From Anaerolineales bacterium (lineage in GTDB: Bacteria > Chloroflexota > Anaerolineae > Anaerolineales > Villigracilaceae): a stretch of 64,000 bases of DNA. The position numbers and the translations under genes are program-made. Positions 8,358 to 17,743 of the stretch are shown here, in pieces. Numbering within the stretch: the stretch's first letter is position 1; the number at the start of each line of letters is the position of its first letter. Location: the NCBI GenBank assembly GCA_030834895.1, contig JAUQXA010000050.1, forward strand, positions 62,001 to 126,000, written 5' to 3'. A model generated the notes under the pieces. The model saw only the letters and a list, made by a program, of their open reading frames with translations. It made no database searches and was not told the origin of the DNA.

Positions 8358-11225
8358 ATGCAGCCACAATCTCCCCTTCAAATTCTTTTCATCGTCCGCC
8401 AGCCCAGCCTGCGCGATTCACTGGCGCAGGTCTTAAGTGGATTCGGCTCCGCGCTGCGCTGGACGAGCGCTTCCACACCCACTGGCGTGGCGCGGTCGCT
8501 GGAATCCAAACTGGACTTGATCCTTGCCGACCCGTTTGCGATGGAACAGGGCGACATCATCGCCTACTACAAGGCGCTGCGTTGTCGTTTGGGAGCCGCG
8601 CCCCTGATTGCCCTGCTCCCCGCCGATACGCCCGATTACCGCGACGCGGCGGTGCAAATGGGAGCCAACTACACGCTCGCCTGGAGCGAAACCGCCACCG
8701 AACTGCTGCCCGTCATGGAACGCCTACTGGGACGCAAACGGCTGATTACGGGCGTATCGAAGTATATCGAAAACGCCGCCAGCCTCAGCGCCCCCGCTGG
8801 CGCGCCCGCCTTTGACCCCAGCCTGACCGAGCGCAGCCGCATCAAAATTGAGCGGCTTGCCCAAAAAGCATCCATCCCTGAAAACTACAGCCTCCCTCCG
8901 ATATCCCAATCCACCTTCCTGCGCGGGCTGACCTTTTCCGCTGCTACGCCGATTTCGTCCGACACCGAGCGCGTCGTCCGTACCGCCTGCAACCTGAACT
9001 GCGGCGCGCATTTCTGCGGATTGAACGCAACCGTGCGCGGCGGGGAGATAGTCAAGATCGAAGCGGCGGATTTTCCCGACTCGCGCTACCGCCGTTTGTG
9101 CATGAAAGGCATCAGCCACGTGCAAATGCAGGCACATCCAGACCGCCTGCTCACGCCGCTCAAACGCAAGGGACAGCGCGGGGGCGGCGAATGGGAGTCA
9201 ATTTCCTGGGAACAGGCGCTGGATGAAATCGCCGATAAAATGCGCCGTCTGCAGGACGACTTCGGGGCGGAAAGCCTGTTCTTTCTGCCGTACTCAGGTC
9301 AACTCAGTGTGTTGAACGGCTTCAACGGGGTCTATCTGCGGCTGGCGGCGGCGTTGGGCGCGTCTGGCACGAGCCTGCGCGAATATGGGCTGGATAGCGC
9401 CGTCCCCAGCGGCATCGAAGATACGCTCGGAGCGGGGTCAGGTTATTTATCAAATGACTTTTCAGATTTACCCAACTCGCGGCTGATTCTCATCTGGGGC
9501 GGAAACCCCGCCCAAAGCCGCATGAACTGGTGGAATTTCTTCATGGACGCCAAACGGGCGGGCGCGCGGTTGGTGACGATTGACCCGCGCTTCAGCCTGA
9601 CCGCCAGCAAGAGCGACGAGTGGATTCCCATCCGCGCTGGCACGGATTTGTACCTGGCGCTTGCCATGCTCAGGCTGATTATCGAAAACGACTGGATGGA
9701 CAGGGATTTCGTCCTGCGCCACACCGTCGCGCCGCTGTTGGTGCGCGAAGATAACGGGGAATTTCTAAGGCTGGGAAAAGCCTCTCGAAACGGCGACCAG
9801 GCGCAAGGTCAGGTTTGGGATGCGAAAGAAGAGCGCGCGCTTCCCGCCGCCCAGTCGTCATCCCCCGCCTTAAGCGGACGATACGTCATCGCTGGAATCC
9901 CATGCCGCACGGCTTTCGATTTCCTGCGCGAAATGCTCGCACCCTACACGCCTGAATTCGCCGCCGAAAAAACGGGGCTGGAAGCGGGGCAAATCCTGCG
10001 GCTGACGCGCGAATATACCGCCGTCAAGCCTGCCCGCATCATGACCTTGTACGGCATTGACCGCTGGAATCACGGCGCGACCTTCGGGCGGCTGATTGCC
10101 ACGCTGGCGGCGTTTACGGGAAATTTGGGGGTTCGCGGCGGCGGCGTGGGGGTGGATGGTTCGCGCGAAGCGACCCTGCCCGCCAGCGATTTTCCCACGC
10201 CCAATGGGAAGCGTCATCGCCCCATCAACCCGCTACTGCTCCCTGAACAGATTATTTCCGAACAGCCTTATCCCATCAAGTCGGTTTTTGTGGCGTTCGG
10301 CAACTGGATCAACCAACTGCCCGACCAGAACCGCCTGCTGCGCGAAGCCCTGCCCAAACTTGATTTGCTGGTGGTGGCGGATCATTTCCTGACCGAGACG
10401 GCGCGTTACGCCGATTACGTTTTGCCTGCCGCGACTTTCTTTGAGCGGGAAGACATGGCGAAGGGACCTGGACCCTACATCCAATACCAGCCCGCCATTG
10501 TCGCGCCGCGCGGCGAATGCCGCTCCGATTTCGAGATTGCGGCGGAGTTGGCGAAGCGGCTGGGCTGCGGGGACGCTTTCGAGAAGCCGCCGCGCGGCTA
10601 TCTAGCGGATGTTCTGGCTTGCAACGAAGATACCCGTGCTATTGCGCTGGATGAGTTAATCGCGCAAGGCGTGATGAAACGCCGCCTCCCTCTGGACTGG
10701 GAAGTGATGCACCGCGATTTGAATTTCCACACCCCGAGCGGGCGCGTGGAATTTTACGTTGAGCGGCTGCTGTCTTTCGGGCGCGCCCTGCCCAATTACG
10801 AGCCGCCGCTCGAAGCCTTCCCTGAGAACGATCTGGCGGCGCGCTATCCGTTGGTCTGCCTGACGGAACACAGCCGCTACCGCGTCCATTCCACCTTTAG
10901 CAATGCTCCCTGGCTGCGCGAAATCGAGACCGAACCGCGCGCCGCCGTGCATCCCAGCGAAGCGGAACGGCGCGGCGTCGCCGAACGCGACTGGGTGCGC
11001 ATCTACAACGGGCGCGGGCATGTCGTCTTGCGCGTCCACCTGAGTCAAGCCGTGCCGCCTGGAACGGTCTATCTCAGCCAGGGCTGGCAATCCGTGGATT
11101 TTCAGGATGGGCACGCCCAATCGCTGACGCACGGCCGCGGCAACGCCGCCAACGCCTTTGGCGAGAACAGTTCCTTCTCCGATGTGCTGGTGGAGATGGA
11201 GAAAATAGGGGAGAGCCTGCCATGA
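8358..11225 (+). CDS. molybdopterin oxidoreductase with N-terminal degenerate receiver domain
   Basis: This 955-residue protein has two parts. Residues about 7-125 look like a response-regulator receiver: the Asp58 site (LDLILADPF) is kept, but the acidic pair is replaced by Arg14-Gln15 and the switch Lys is absent. From about 205 it is a DMSO-reductase-family catalytic subunit: Cys211, Cys215, Cys220 and Cys248 should bind a [4Fe-4S] cluster, followed by ISWEQALDEIADKM, LIWGGNPAQSR, TIDPRFSLTASKSDEWIPIRAGTD, a molybdopterin-binding middle and a C-terminal dinucleotide-binding domain (VRIYNGRGHVVLRV). There is no Tat signal, so it should be cytoplasmic. The Mo-ligand residue cannot be set with confidence. 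It overlaps the Fe-S subunit gene by 4 bases. Substrate unknown. Confidence 0.88.
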   Translation: MQPQSPLQILFIVRQPSLRDSLAQVLSGFGSALRWTSASTPTGVARSLESKLDLILADPFAMEQGDIIAYYKALRCRLGAAPLIALLPADTPDYRDAAVQMGANYTLAWSETATELLPVMERLLGRKRLITGVSKYIENAASLSAPAGAPAFDPSLTERSRIKIERLAQKASIPENYSLPPISQSTFLRGLTFSAATPISSDTERVVRTACNLNCGAHFCGLNATVRGGEIVKIEAADFPDSRYRRLCMKGISHVQMQAHPDRLLTPLKRKGQRGGGEWESISWEQALDEIADKMRRLQDDFGAESLFFLPYSGQLSVLNGFNGVYLRLAAALGASGTSLREYGLDSAVPSGIEDTLGAGSGYLSNDFSDLPNSRLILIWGGNPAQSRMNWWNFFMDAKRAGARLVTIDPRFSLTASKSDEWIPIRAGTDLYLALAMLRLIIENDWMDRDFVLRHTVAPLLVREDNGEFLRLGKASRNGDQAQGQVWDAKEERALPAAQSSSPALSGRYVIAGIPCRTAFDFLREMLAPYTPEFAAEKTGLEAGQILRLTREYTAVKPARIMTLYGIDRWNHGATFGRLIATLAAFTGNLGVRGGGVGVDGSREATLPASDFPTPNGKRHRPINPLLLPEQIISEQPYPIKSVFVAFGNWINQLPDQNRLLREALPKLDLLVVADHFLTETARYADYVLPAATFFEREDMAKGPGPYIQYQPAIVAPRGECRSDFEIAAELAKRLGCGDAFEKPPRGYLADVLACNEDTRAIALDELIAQGVMKRRLPLDWEVMHRDLNFHTPSGRVEFYVERLLSFGRALPNYEPPLEAFPENDLAARYPLVCLTEHSRYRVHSTFSNAPWLREIETEPRAAVHPSEAERRGVAERDWVRIYNGRGHVVLRVHLSQAVPPGTVYLSQGWQSVDFQDGHAQSLTHGRGNAANAFGENSSFSDVLVEMEKIGESLP

Positions 11226-11842
11226 CAAAGCGCCTGGTGATGGTCATTGACCTGCAAGCCTGCACGGGATGCAACACCTGCTCGGTGGCGTGCAAACAGG
11301 AGAACAACCTGCCCGACGGCGTGTGGTGGACTCAGGTCGTCACGCTGGGCGACAACGGCAACGATTCGCCTGCGGGCGAATACCCGAACCTGTTCATGGA
11401 TTACCTGCCGCTGGGCTGCCAGCACTGCGTCAACGCGCCGTGTGTGGAAGTCTGCCCGTCGGGGGCGACGGCGCAAACCGAAGACGGGCTGGTCATTCAA
11501 GACCCCACCCAATGCGGCGGCTGCCGCTACTGTATGCTGGTCTGCCCGTACACGGGCGTGCGCGTCTTTGCGGGCGAAACCCTGCGCTATTCCCTGCCTT
11601 TCCCCACAGGCGACAACCCCATGATTCATCGTCCGTCCACCGTGGAAAAATGTAATTTCTGCGCCCACCGCCTCAAGCGCGGACTGCTCCCCGCCTGTGT
11701 GGATTCCTGCCCGATGGTGGCGCGTACCTTCGGCGATTTGGGCGACCCCAACAGCGAAGTTTCCAAACTGTTGCGCGAACGTCCGCATTTTCAACTGCTG
11801 GTGGAAAAAGGCGCCGACCCATCCACCTTTTACCTGACCTGA
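11222..11842 (+). CDS. four-cluster ferredoxin subunit (DmsB/NrfC type)
   Basis: This 206-residue electron-transfer subunit has sixteen cysteines in four groups: CTGCNTCSVAC, CQHCVNAPCVEVCP, CGGCRYCMLVCP and CNFCAHRLKRGLLPACVDSCP. This is the pattern of the four-[4Fe-4S] subunits that pair with DMSO-reductase-family enzymes. It begins with MTKRLVMVIDLQ and has no signal peptide. The start overlaps the catalytic-subunit stop (ATGA), so the two are made together. It should pass electrons between the molybdoenzyme and an unknown carrier; no membrane anchor gene follows. Confidence 0.93.
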   Translation: MTKRLVMVIDLQACTGCNTCSVACKQENNLPDGVWWTQVVTLGDNGNDSPAGEYPNLFMDYLPLGCQHCVNAPCVEVCPSGATAQTEDGLVIQDPTQCGGCRYCMLVCPYTGVRVFAGETLRYSLPFPTGDNPMIHRPSTVEKCNFCAHRLKRGLLPACVDSCPMVARTFGDLGDPNSEVSKLLRERPHFQLLVEKGADPSTFYLT

Positions 11843-11845
11843 ACC

Positions 11846-12544
11846 ATGCTGAACCCTGTCTTCGTTTCCAACCCTTTCCAAAACGCCTTTGGCATCCTCA
11901 CGCAGGTTGCCAGAGATCGCGGCTGCGTCTATCGTTGGCTGGCGCTTGGCTTTTACGCGCCCGATGAAGAATTGGTTCGGTCACTGCGGGAAGGGACGCT
12001 GAAAGAGGAATTGACTCAGGCCACCGCCTGGCTCGGCATGGATCAGCGTCCACTGTCGGATTGTTTAGATGAAATGGATGCCTGCGCAGACACAAGTCTG
12101 CCCGAACTGCAGGATGCCTACGAAGCGCTCTTCGGCAAAAGCGTCTCGCGCATTGCCGCCCGAGAATCCGCCTATTTGTGGCGCTCGGTCACGCACCCTG
12201 CTGACGCAGCTGGGGAGTTGGACCGCGCCCTCATCAACCTCTACGGGCAATACGGACTCAAACCGCAAACAGGCGTGGAAGACAGCCTGCCCGTTCAACT
12301 GGAATTTCTAGCCTATCTTTGCCAGTTGGAGACCCAAGCCTGGCAGGCGGGGACTTCCCAAACCGCCCGCGAACTGCGCCGTCAGGAACGCGCCTTCCTC
12401 ACTGACCACCTGGGGCGCTGGCTGCCCGAATTTTGTCAGCGCGTGGAGGAAAGGGCATTGCCATCCTTTTATACAGCATTATCCGCGTTCGCCTTCCGCT
12501 GGACGAAACTGGAATACGGACCTGGATATTCCTCTTTAAGTTGA
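11846..12544 (+). CDS. TorD/DmsD-family molybdoenzyme chaperone
   Basis: This 232-residue, largely helical protein has the TorD-family signature region near LPELQDAYEALFGKS and a later SLPVQLEFLAYLCQLE followed by FLTDHLGRWLPEFCQRVEE. Family members bind the apo-molybdoenzyme and assist cofactor insertion. It lies three bases after the Fe-S subunit gene and two bases before the next kinase gene, so it should serve the cytoplasmic receiver-fused enzyme. Confidence 0.88.
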   Translation: MLNPVFVSNPFQNAFGILTQVARDRGCVYRWLALGFYAPDEELVRSLREGTLKEELTQATAWLGMDQRPLSDCLDEMDACADTSLPELQDAYEALFGKSVSRIAARESAYLWRSVTHPADAAGELDRALINLYGQYGLKPQTGVEDSLPVQLEFLAYLCQLETQAWQAGTSQTARELRRQERAFLTDHLGRWLPEFCQRVEERALPSFYTALSAFAFRWTKLEYGPGYSSLS

Positions 12545-12545
12545 C

Positions 12546-14444
12546 ATGCCTGCCATTTACTTCATCTACGGTCTCGCATTTTTCAGCCTCGGCATGGTCA
12601 TCTGGGTGGAAAAGCGCCACGCCAGCGACCTGCCGCTGGCGCACCAACTTCCCTGGCTGGCGGCATTTGCCTTCACCCACAGTGTGGTGGAGTGGCTGGA
12701 GATGTTCGTCATGCTCCAGCGCCTCCCCACCCCGCACGCCGCGCTGGATTTGGCACATGCCGTCCTCCTGCCGCTCTCCTGCCTATTCCTCGTTCGCTTC
12801 GGCATCGGATTGATTAATGAAGCGGGTTCCCTGCCCGATTGGATGTCCCTCGCTCCCATCGTCCTGATCGTGCCGCTGGGCCTGCTGCTCGGCTTTGCCC
12901 TCATCGTCATCCTTAGTTCAAAATCCACACTGCTCATGGTGGAAATCTGGTCGCGCTATCTCCTTTATTTCACTGGCAGTCTGCTGGCGGGGTTTGGCTT
13001 CCTCAGGCAGTCGCGCCGCATCCAAGACTCATATCCTGTTCAGCCTTCGCGTTTTCTCAAATTCATCTCCGCCGCATTCTTTATCAACGCCGTTGTTGCG
13101 GGACTGATTCCTCCCGCTGGCGCGGACGGACTGCCCGCTCTGGTCAATGAAGAAAGTTTCCTTGCTTTTGCGGGACATCCCGTTCAAATCTGGCGGGCGG
13201 TCATGGCGGTCGCCATTGCCCTGTTGTTCGTAGGCGTGCTGAGAATTTTCGAGTTCGAGCGCAGCCGCAAAGTGACGGAACGGGAAAATCAAAAGGAAGA
13301 AGCCCAAACGCAGGCGCTGCAAACATCCGAAGCCTGGACTGACACGCTGGTAGACATCAGCCGCCGCATCGCCAACCTCGACGATGTGGACGCCATCATC
13401 CAGACCATCGCGCACAGCACCCGCCGCCTCCTGCAAGCCGATATCGCCGCGCTGGCGCTGTGGAACGAAGACGTAACCGCGCTGGAGCTTCGCTGCGCCG
13501 CCCTGCCCGATGGGGCATCGCCCACATCCTTCGGCAGGATAAAAACGCCCCTCCTGCTGACCGCCGCCCGCCAAGCCAACCCCAGCCTGTTCCCGCAGCA
13601 CTTCGCTTCTTCTCTGGACTTTTGGGCTTGTCCCGCCCTCGGACGGGAGATCCACGCCGCCGCCTTTGTGCCGCTCCGTCTGGACGCCCAGCCCATCGGC
13701 GTTTTCTGGGTCGGCAGGGAATCAGGCTCCGCCTTCTCCGCTGGCGACCTGCTGGGGCTGGAGCGCCTCGCCGCTCAGACCGTCATCGCCCTCGAACACG
13801 CCCTGATGACCTCCCGCCTGCAATCTCTGGCAACGATGGAAGAACGCGGACGCATCGCCCGCGAAATGCACGACGGGCTGGCGCAGGTGCTGGGTTATGT
13901 AGGCATCGAACTGCAAGCCATCGAAGCCCTGACGCACGCCCAGAATCAAGAAGCGGTTCTGAATGAACTCCAGCAGGCGCAGCGCAGCGTCCAACTCGCC
14001 CAGGCAGACGTGCGTGAAAACATCCTCAGCCTGCGTACCACCCTCTCCAACGAAAAGGGCTTGCTCCCTGCCCTACGCGAATATATCGAAGAATTTGGCG
14101 TGCAAACGGGCATCCAAATGCAATTCCAATGTGGGCTGACCAGCGACCCTGCCCTCTCTCCGCTGGCGGAAGCGCAGTTGACGCGCATCGTTCAGGAAGC
14201 CCTCACCAACGTCCGCAAGCACGCGCGCGCGGAACACGCCCAGGTGCAGATTGCCCAACGCAACGGTTCCCTGCGCATCATCGTCAGCGACGACGGTATC
14301 GGCTTCGAGTGCGCCGCCAAGCCAGGTCATTACGGACTGGTCACCATGCGCGAGCGCGCCGAATCCGCAGGCGGCGGCTTGATTGTCACCTCCCAGCCAG
14401 GCAAGGGCACAAATGTCGAGACTTGGGTGCCTGTATTGAAATAG
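12546..14444 (+). CDS. membrane sensor histidine kinase with GAF domain (NarX-like)
   Basis: This 632-residue kinase opens with about seven hydrophobic helices (about 1-235), a membrane-embedded sensor region. A short coiled coil (about 240-270), a GAF domain (about 270-430) and a HisKA_3 kinase core follow, with the phosphoacceptor His in RIAREMHDGLAQVLGYVG. The ATPase part has QEALTNVRKHA and SDDGIGFE...YGLVTMRERAE. The gene is the second NarX/NarL-type pair in the island and starts two bases after torD, so it is probably transcribed with the oxidoreductase genes. The signal is unknown; the membrane region could respond to quinone state, which is speculation. Confidence 0.93.
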   Translation: MPAIYFIYGLAFFSLGMVIWVEKRHASDLPLAHQLPWLAAFAFTHSVVEWLEMFVMLQRLPTPHAALDLAHAVLLPLSCLFLVRFGIGLINEAGSLPDWMSLAPIVLIVPLGLLLGFALIVILSSKSTLLMVEIWSRYLLYFTGSLLAGFGFLRQSRRIQDSYPVQPSRFLKFISAAFFINAVVAGLIPPAGADGLPALVNEESFLAFAGHPVQIWRAVMAVAIALLFVGVLRIFEFERSRKVTERENQKEEAQTQALQTSEAWTDTLVDISRRIANLDDVDAIIQTIAHSTRRLLQADIAALALWNEDVTALELRCAALPDGASPTSFGRIKTPLLLTAARQANPSLFPQHFASSLDFWACPALGREIHAAAFVPLRLDAQPIGVFWVGRESGSAFSAGDLLGLERLAAQTVIALEHALMTSRLQSLATMEERGRIAREMHDGLAQVLGYVGIELQAIEALTHAQNQEAVLNELQQAQRSVQLAQADVRENILSLRTTLSNEKGLLPALREYIEEFGVQTGIQMQFQCGLTSDPALSPLAEAQLTRIVQEALTNVRKHARAEHAQVQIAQRNGSLRIIVSDDGIGFECAAKPGHYGLVTMRERAESAGGGLIVTSQPGKGTNVETWVPVLK

Positions 14445-14458
14445 ATAAAGGAGTATGA

Positions 14459-15115
14459 ATGAATCCCCTCAAAACCCTAATCATAGATGACCACGCCCTC
14501 TTTCGGCAGGGACTCATCAGCCTGATGAAGACCCGCCCCGATCTGGTGCAAGTCATCGGCGAAGCATCCAGCGGAACGCAGGCGGTGCAACTCGCCGCAA
14601 AAATGCGCCCTGACCTGGCACTGCTCGATATTTACATGCCTGAAGGGGACGGGCTTCACGCCGCGCGCGAGATTCGCAAAATCTCGCCCGAAACCGCCAT
14701 CGTCATCCTGACCTCCTCCGAGCAGGACGAGCATCTGCGCGAAGCCTTTCGGCTGGGCGCATCGGGCTACCTGCTGAAAGACCTCAACGCCAACGAGTTG
14801 TTCGACCTGCTGGCTGGCGTGACCAGCGGCGAACCCGTCATCACCCGCGCCATGGCGGCCCGCCTGCTCAAACAGACTCTCCACATGCCCGAAAAATCGC
14901 ACCCGCATCTTGAAGCGCTGACTGAGCGCGAAGTGGAAGTTCTAAGACTGGTGGCACAAGGCGAGAGCAACCCGCACATCGCTGAATCGCTGTGCATCAC
15001 GGTCAACACCGTAAAAACCCATTTGAAAAATATCCTGGCGAAACTGCAATTGGAAAACCGCACCCAGGTTGCGGCGTACGCTGTGCAAAATGGATTCGTT
15101 TCACAGATGGAATAA
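14459..15115 (+). CDS. NarL/FixJ-type response regulator (second pair)
   Basis: This 218-residue regulator has a receiver with Asp10-Asp11, phosphoacceptor Asp57 (LALLDIYMPEGDG) and Lys in GYLLKDLNANE. The LuxR-type helix-turn-helix reads LTEREVEVLRLVAQGESNPHIAESLCITVNTVKTHLKNILAKL. A GGAG Shine-Dalgarno precedes the start. It is the partner of the kinase 14 bases upstream. Two such pairs around one enzyme set suggest two inputs to the island. Confidence 0.95.
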   Translation: MNPLKTLIIDDHALFRQGLISLMKTRPDLVQVIGEASSGTQAVQLAAKMRPDLALLDIYMPEGDGLHAAREIRKISPETAIVILTSSEQDEHLREAFRLGASGYLLKDLNANELFDLLAGVTSGEPVITRAMAARLLKQTLHMPEKSHPHLEALTEREVEVLRLVAQGESNPHIAESLCITVNTVKTHLKNILAKLQLENRTQVAAYAVQNGFVSQME

Positions 15116-15150
15116 TTGACTTTCTTACTCTCGACCCAAAAGGATTATGC

Positions 15151-16473
15151 ATGATTACCGAAATTGACCGCGCCGCGCTGGGGAACATCCGTAACCCCGC
15201 CTTCCGCGCCTACGCTTCGCGCTACGTTGACATTAACGAAGACTTCATTGAACAGATTGACAAGTTTGGCGTGCCGCTCAAAGCGGAGGACGGGCAGGAG
15301 CTGAAAGCCCGTTTGGAGCGATTGCGCGAAAAAGGCGCGCATGTCCGCAACGATGAGCGCAGCGTGTATATCAACAATATCTCGCCCGCCTGCCTTGCCT
15401 GTCAGACGGGCGTGGGCAGCGCTACGCTGTTCGTTTCCTTGAAATGTCATCGGCAGTGTTTCTTTTGCTTCAACCCGAATCAGGAAAATTACGAAGGCTT
15501 CGCGTCGCAGACCCGCGACCTGAAAGCCGACCTGGGAGAGTTCAAGCGCCGGGAGGCGCGCATGAAGCATCTGGCGCTGACGGGCGGCGAGCCGCTTTTA
15601 TACAAGGAAGAAACGCTGGAATTTTTCCGCGAGGCGCGGCGGCTGTTCCCCGGCGTTTACACGCGCCTGTACACCAGCGGCGACCACGCCGATACCGCCA
15701 CACTTTCGGCGTTGAAAGAGGCGGGCTTGCAGGAGATTCGTTTCAGCATCCGCGTGGAGGACAGTCCGCAGGCAATCCGTCACACGCTGGGAAGGATCGA
15801 GGAAGCGAAGGGGTACATCCCGTTTGTGATGGTCGAAATGCCCGTCCTGCCTGGCAAACTGGACGAGATGAAAGACATCCTGCGCGAGTTGGAGCGCATT
15901 GGCATTTTCAGCATCAACCTGCTGGAGTTTTGCTTTCCGCTCTTCAACGCGGAGGAATACAACCAGCGCGGTTACGCGGTCAAGACGCCGCCCTATCGCG
16001 TGCCGTACAACTACTGGTACGCGGGCGGACTGCCTGTGGCGCAAAGCGAACTGGACTCGCTGGAATTGGTCGAATTCGCGCTGGACAATGGTTTCAAGAT
16101 TGGCGCCCATTACTGCTCGCTGGAGAACAAGCATACAGGGCAGGTTTATCAGCAGAATCACAGCGGGTTTGCACCAGAGATGGCGTTGGCGTCGAAAAAG
16201 GATTTTTTCCTGAAGACCGCCAAAGTCTTCGGCGAAGATGTTCCCCACGTGAAAAAAGTTTTGGAAAAGAGGAAAAAAGCCAGATACAACTACCAGCAGC
16301 AATTCGATTGCCTTGAATTTCACGTCCGCGACATCCGCGCCCTGCAGGGCTTGGACATGGAAATCGGCATCGCCACCAGCATCCTGGAACAGCGCGGCGG
16401 CGAAACGCTGACGCGCGAACTCAAAATGGAATTGACCACCCCCAGGCTTTTCAATCTGGAGATGGATATTTAA
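15151..16473 (+). CDS. radical SAM protein of unknown substrate
   Basis: This 440-residue protein has the radical-SAM cluster motif CxxxCxxC at Cys99, Cys103 and Cys106 (KCHRQCFFCFN), and a GGEP-type motif in LALTGGEPLLYKE. A further Cys pair, Cys81-x2-Cys84, lies just before it. The start at 15151 has an AAGGA Shine-Dalgarno; a longer frame upstream overlaps the regulator gene and is not used. The gene sits between a response regulator and tatA in an island of molybdoenzyme genes, so a role in maturing or modifying one of these enzymes is possible. It is not MoaA, which is encoded separately at 30901-31890. Confidence 0.85.
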   Translation: MITEIDRAALGNIRNPAFRAYASRYVDINEDFIEQIDKFGVPLKAEDGQELKARLERLREKGAHVRNDERSVYINNISPACLACQTGVGSATLFVSLKCHRQCFFCFNPNQENYEGFASQTRDLKADLGEFKRREARMKHLALTGGEPLLYKEETLEFFREARRLFPGVYTRLYTSGDHADTATLSALKEAGLQEIRFSIRVEDSPQAIRHTLGRIEEAKGYIPFVMVEMPVLPGKLDEMKDILRELERIGIFSINLLEFCFPLFNAEEYNQRGYAVKTPPYRVPYNYWYAGGLPVAQSELDSLELVEFALDNGFKIGAHYCSLENKHTGQVYQQNHSGFAPEMALASKKDFFLKTAKVFGEDVPHVKKVLEKRKKARYNYQQQFDCLEFHVRDIRALQGLDMEIGIATSILEQRGGETLTRELKMELTTPRLFNLEMDI

Positions 16474-16502
16474 CCCGTTATACAAACAAAAGGAGAAATC
16501 TC

Positions 16503-16688
16503 ATGCCATTCCGATTTGGAACCACTGAATTAATCATCATTCTGGTCATCGTCATTCTGCTCTTTGGCGTAGGACGCATCGGCAAAATTGCCAGCGAACT
16601 GGGCAGCGGCATTCGCGCCTTCCGTGACGGCTTGAACAAGGGCGATGAAAACAAGGATACAAAACAGGAACAGGAGGTCAAATCATAA
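16503..16688 (+). CDS. tatA: Tat translocase subunit TatA
   Basis: This 61-residue protein has the TatA/E layout: one N-terminal membrane helix (TELIIILVIVILLFGVGRIG), an amphipathic helix (KIASELGSGIRAFRDGL) and a charged tail. It is the pore-forming component for export of folded Tat substrates. AAGGAG lies before the start. tatC follows, and the Tat-signal DmsA-like and Rieske proteins downstream are likely clients. Confidence 0.93.
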   Translation: MPFRFGTTELIIILVIVILLFGVGRIGKIASELGSGIRAFRDGLNKGDENKDTKQEQEVKS

Positions 16689-16790
16689 ACCGCCGTGAAT
16701 GCCAAACCTGATTCACTTTCCAAGCCCTGCCGAGGCTGGGCGGGGTACTTTCGCGCTTTCGGGCGCGCCCATCGCAAAGCCAGCGCGCAG

Positions 16791-17486
16791 ATGGAAACTT
16801 CCATGCCGCTGCTGCGTCACCTGGATGAACTGCGCAAGCGCGTCTTCAAGGCGTTTGCGGCGGTGATTCTCGGCGTGGCGGTCAGTTTCGCCTTCACCGA
16901 GCAGGCAATCAACTACCTGGCATCTCCCATCGGGGGGAGCCAGGCGCTGGTCTCCATCGAAGTCACCGAAAACATCGCGGTCTATATGCGCGTCGCCCTG
17001 CTGGGCGGGGTGATTCTGGGGATGCCAGTCATCCTCTACCAAGTCATGCGCTTCATCCTGCCCGGCTTGCAGGGGCGCGAAAAACTCTGGCTCATTCTGG
17101 GCATTCCCTTTGCCAGCCTGCTCTTCGCCGGGGGGGTGGCATTCACCTGGTTCGTGATGATCCCCACCGCCGTGCCGTTCCTGACGAGTTTCATCGGCAT
17201 TGCCACCCAGGTGCGTCCCGCCAGTTACTTCGACTTCATTACCAACCTCATGTTCTGGATCGGCTTGAGTTTTGAAATGCCCATCGTCTTCACGCTGTTG
17301 GCGCGGCTGAAATTTGTCACCGCCAAACAACTGGCGAGCGGCTGGCGCTACGCAGTGGTTGCCATCACCATCGTGGCGGCAGCGATCACCCCCACTGTGG
17401 ACCCTGTTAACATGGGGCTGGTGACGCTTCCTCTGATGGGCTTGTATATCGTCAGCATTGTTCTGGCGTGGATTGCCGGGAGGTAA
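16791..17486 (+). CDS. tatC: Tat translocase subunit TatC
   Basis: This six-helix membrane protein (231 residues from the ATG at 16791) carries the TatC N-terminal signature MPLLRHLDELRKRVF and conserved internal stretches such as GLSFEMPIVFTLL and ITPTVDPVNMGLVTLPL. TatC recognises the twin-arginine signal. The same frame stays open to a GTG at 16695, adding 32 Arg-rich residues. The shorter start is preferred because TatC proteins normally begin within a few residues of the HLxELRxR motif, but the GTG start is not excluded. Confidence 0.92.
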   Translation: METSMPLLRHLDELRKRVFKAFAAVILGVAVSFAFTEQAINYLASPIGGSQALVSIEVTENIAVYMRVALLGGVILGMPVILYQVMRFILPGLQGREKLWLILGIPFASLLFAGGVAFTWFVMIPTAVPFLTSFIGIATQVRPASYFDFITNLMFWIGLSFEMPIVFTLLARLKFVTAKQLASGWRYAVVAITIVAAAITPTVDPVNMGLVTLPLMGLYIVSIVLAWIAGR

Positions 17487-17488
17487 AT

Positions 17489-17743
17489 ATGGACATCTTT
17501 GGAATTGGCGGCGCGGAACTGCTGGTCATCCTGCTCGTGGCAGGCATCATCTTGGGACCCGAGCGTCTTGCCCGCATGGGACGCGAAGCGGGAAAATTTG
17601 TCCGTAACACCAAAACCTACTTCAACTCCCTGAGCGGCGAGTTGAAAAGCGAACTCGACATGCTCGATGAATTGCGCGACGTAACACGCGAAGCGGACAA
17701 GACAGCTGGCGATCTCAGCCTGAAAAACCGGCCTCATTCCTGA
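17489..17743 (+). CDS. TatA/TatB-like subunit
   Basis: This 84-residue protein has an N-terminal membrane helix (FGIGGAELLVILLVAGIILGPERLARM) followed by a long amphipathic and acidic helix, as in TatB and TatA proteins. The GPERL motif at the end of the membrane helix favours TatB-like function. GGGAGG lies just before the ATG at 17489, and the gene begins two bases after the tatC stop. With tatA and tatC it makes a complete Tat translocase next to its probable clients. Confidence 0.88.
   Translation: MDIFGIGGAELLVILLVAGIILGPERLARMGREAGKFVRNTKTYFNSLSGELKSELDMLDELRDVTREADKTAGDLSLKNRPHS

Noticed and set aside
15598..16485. Minus-strand open frame of 295 codons
   Set aside because: Shadow of the radical SAM gene, without family features.
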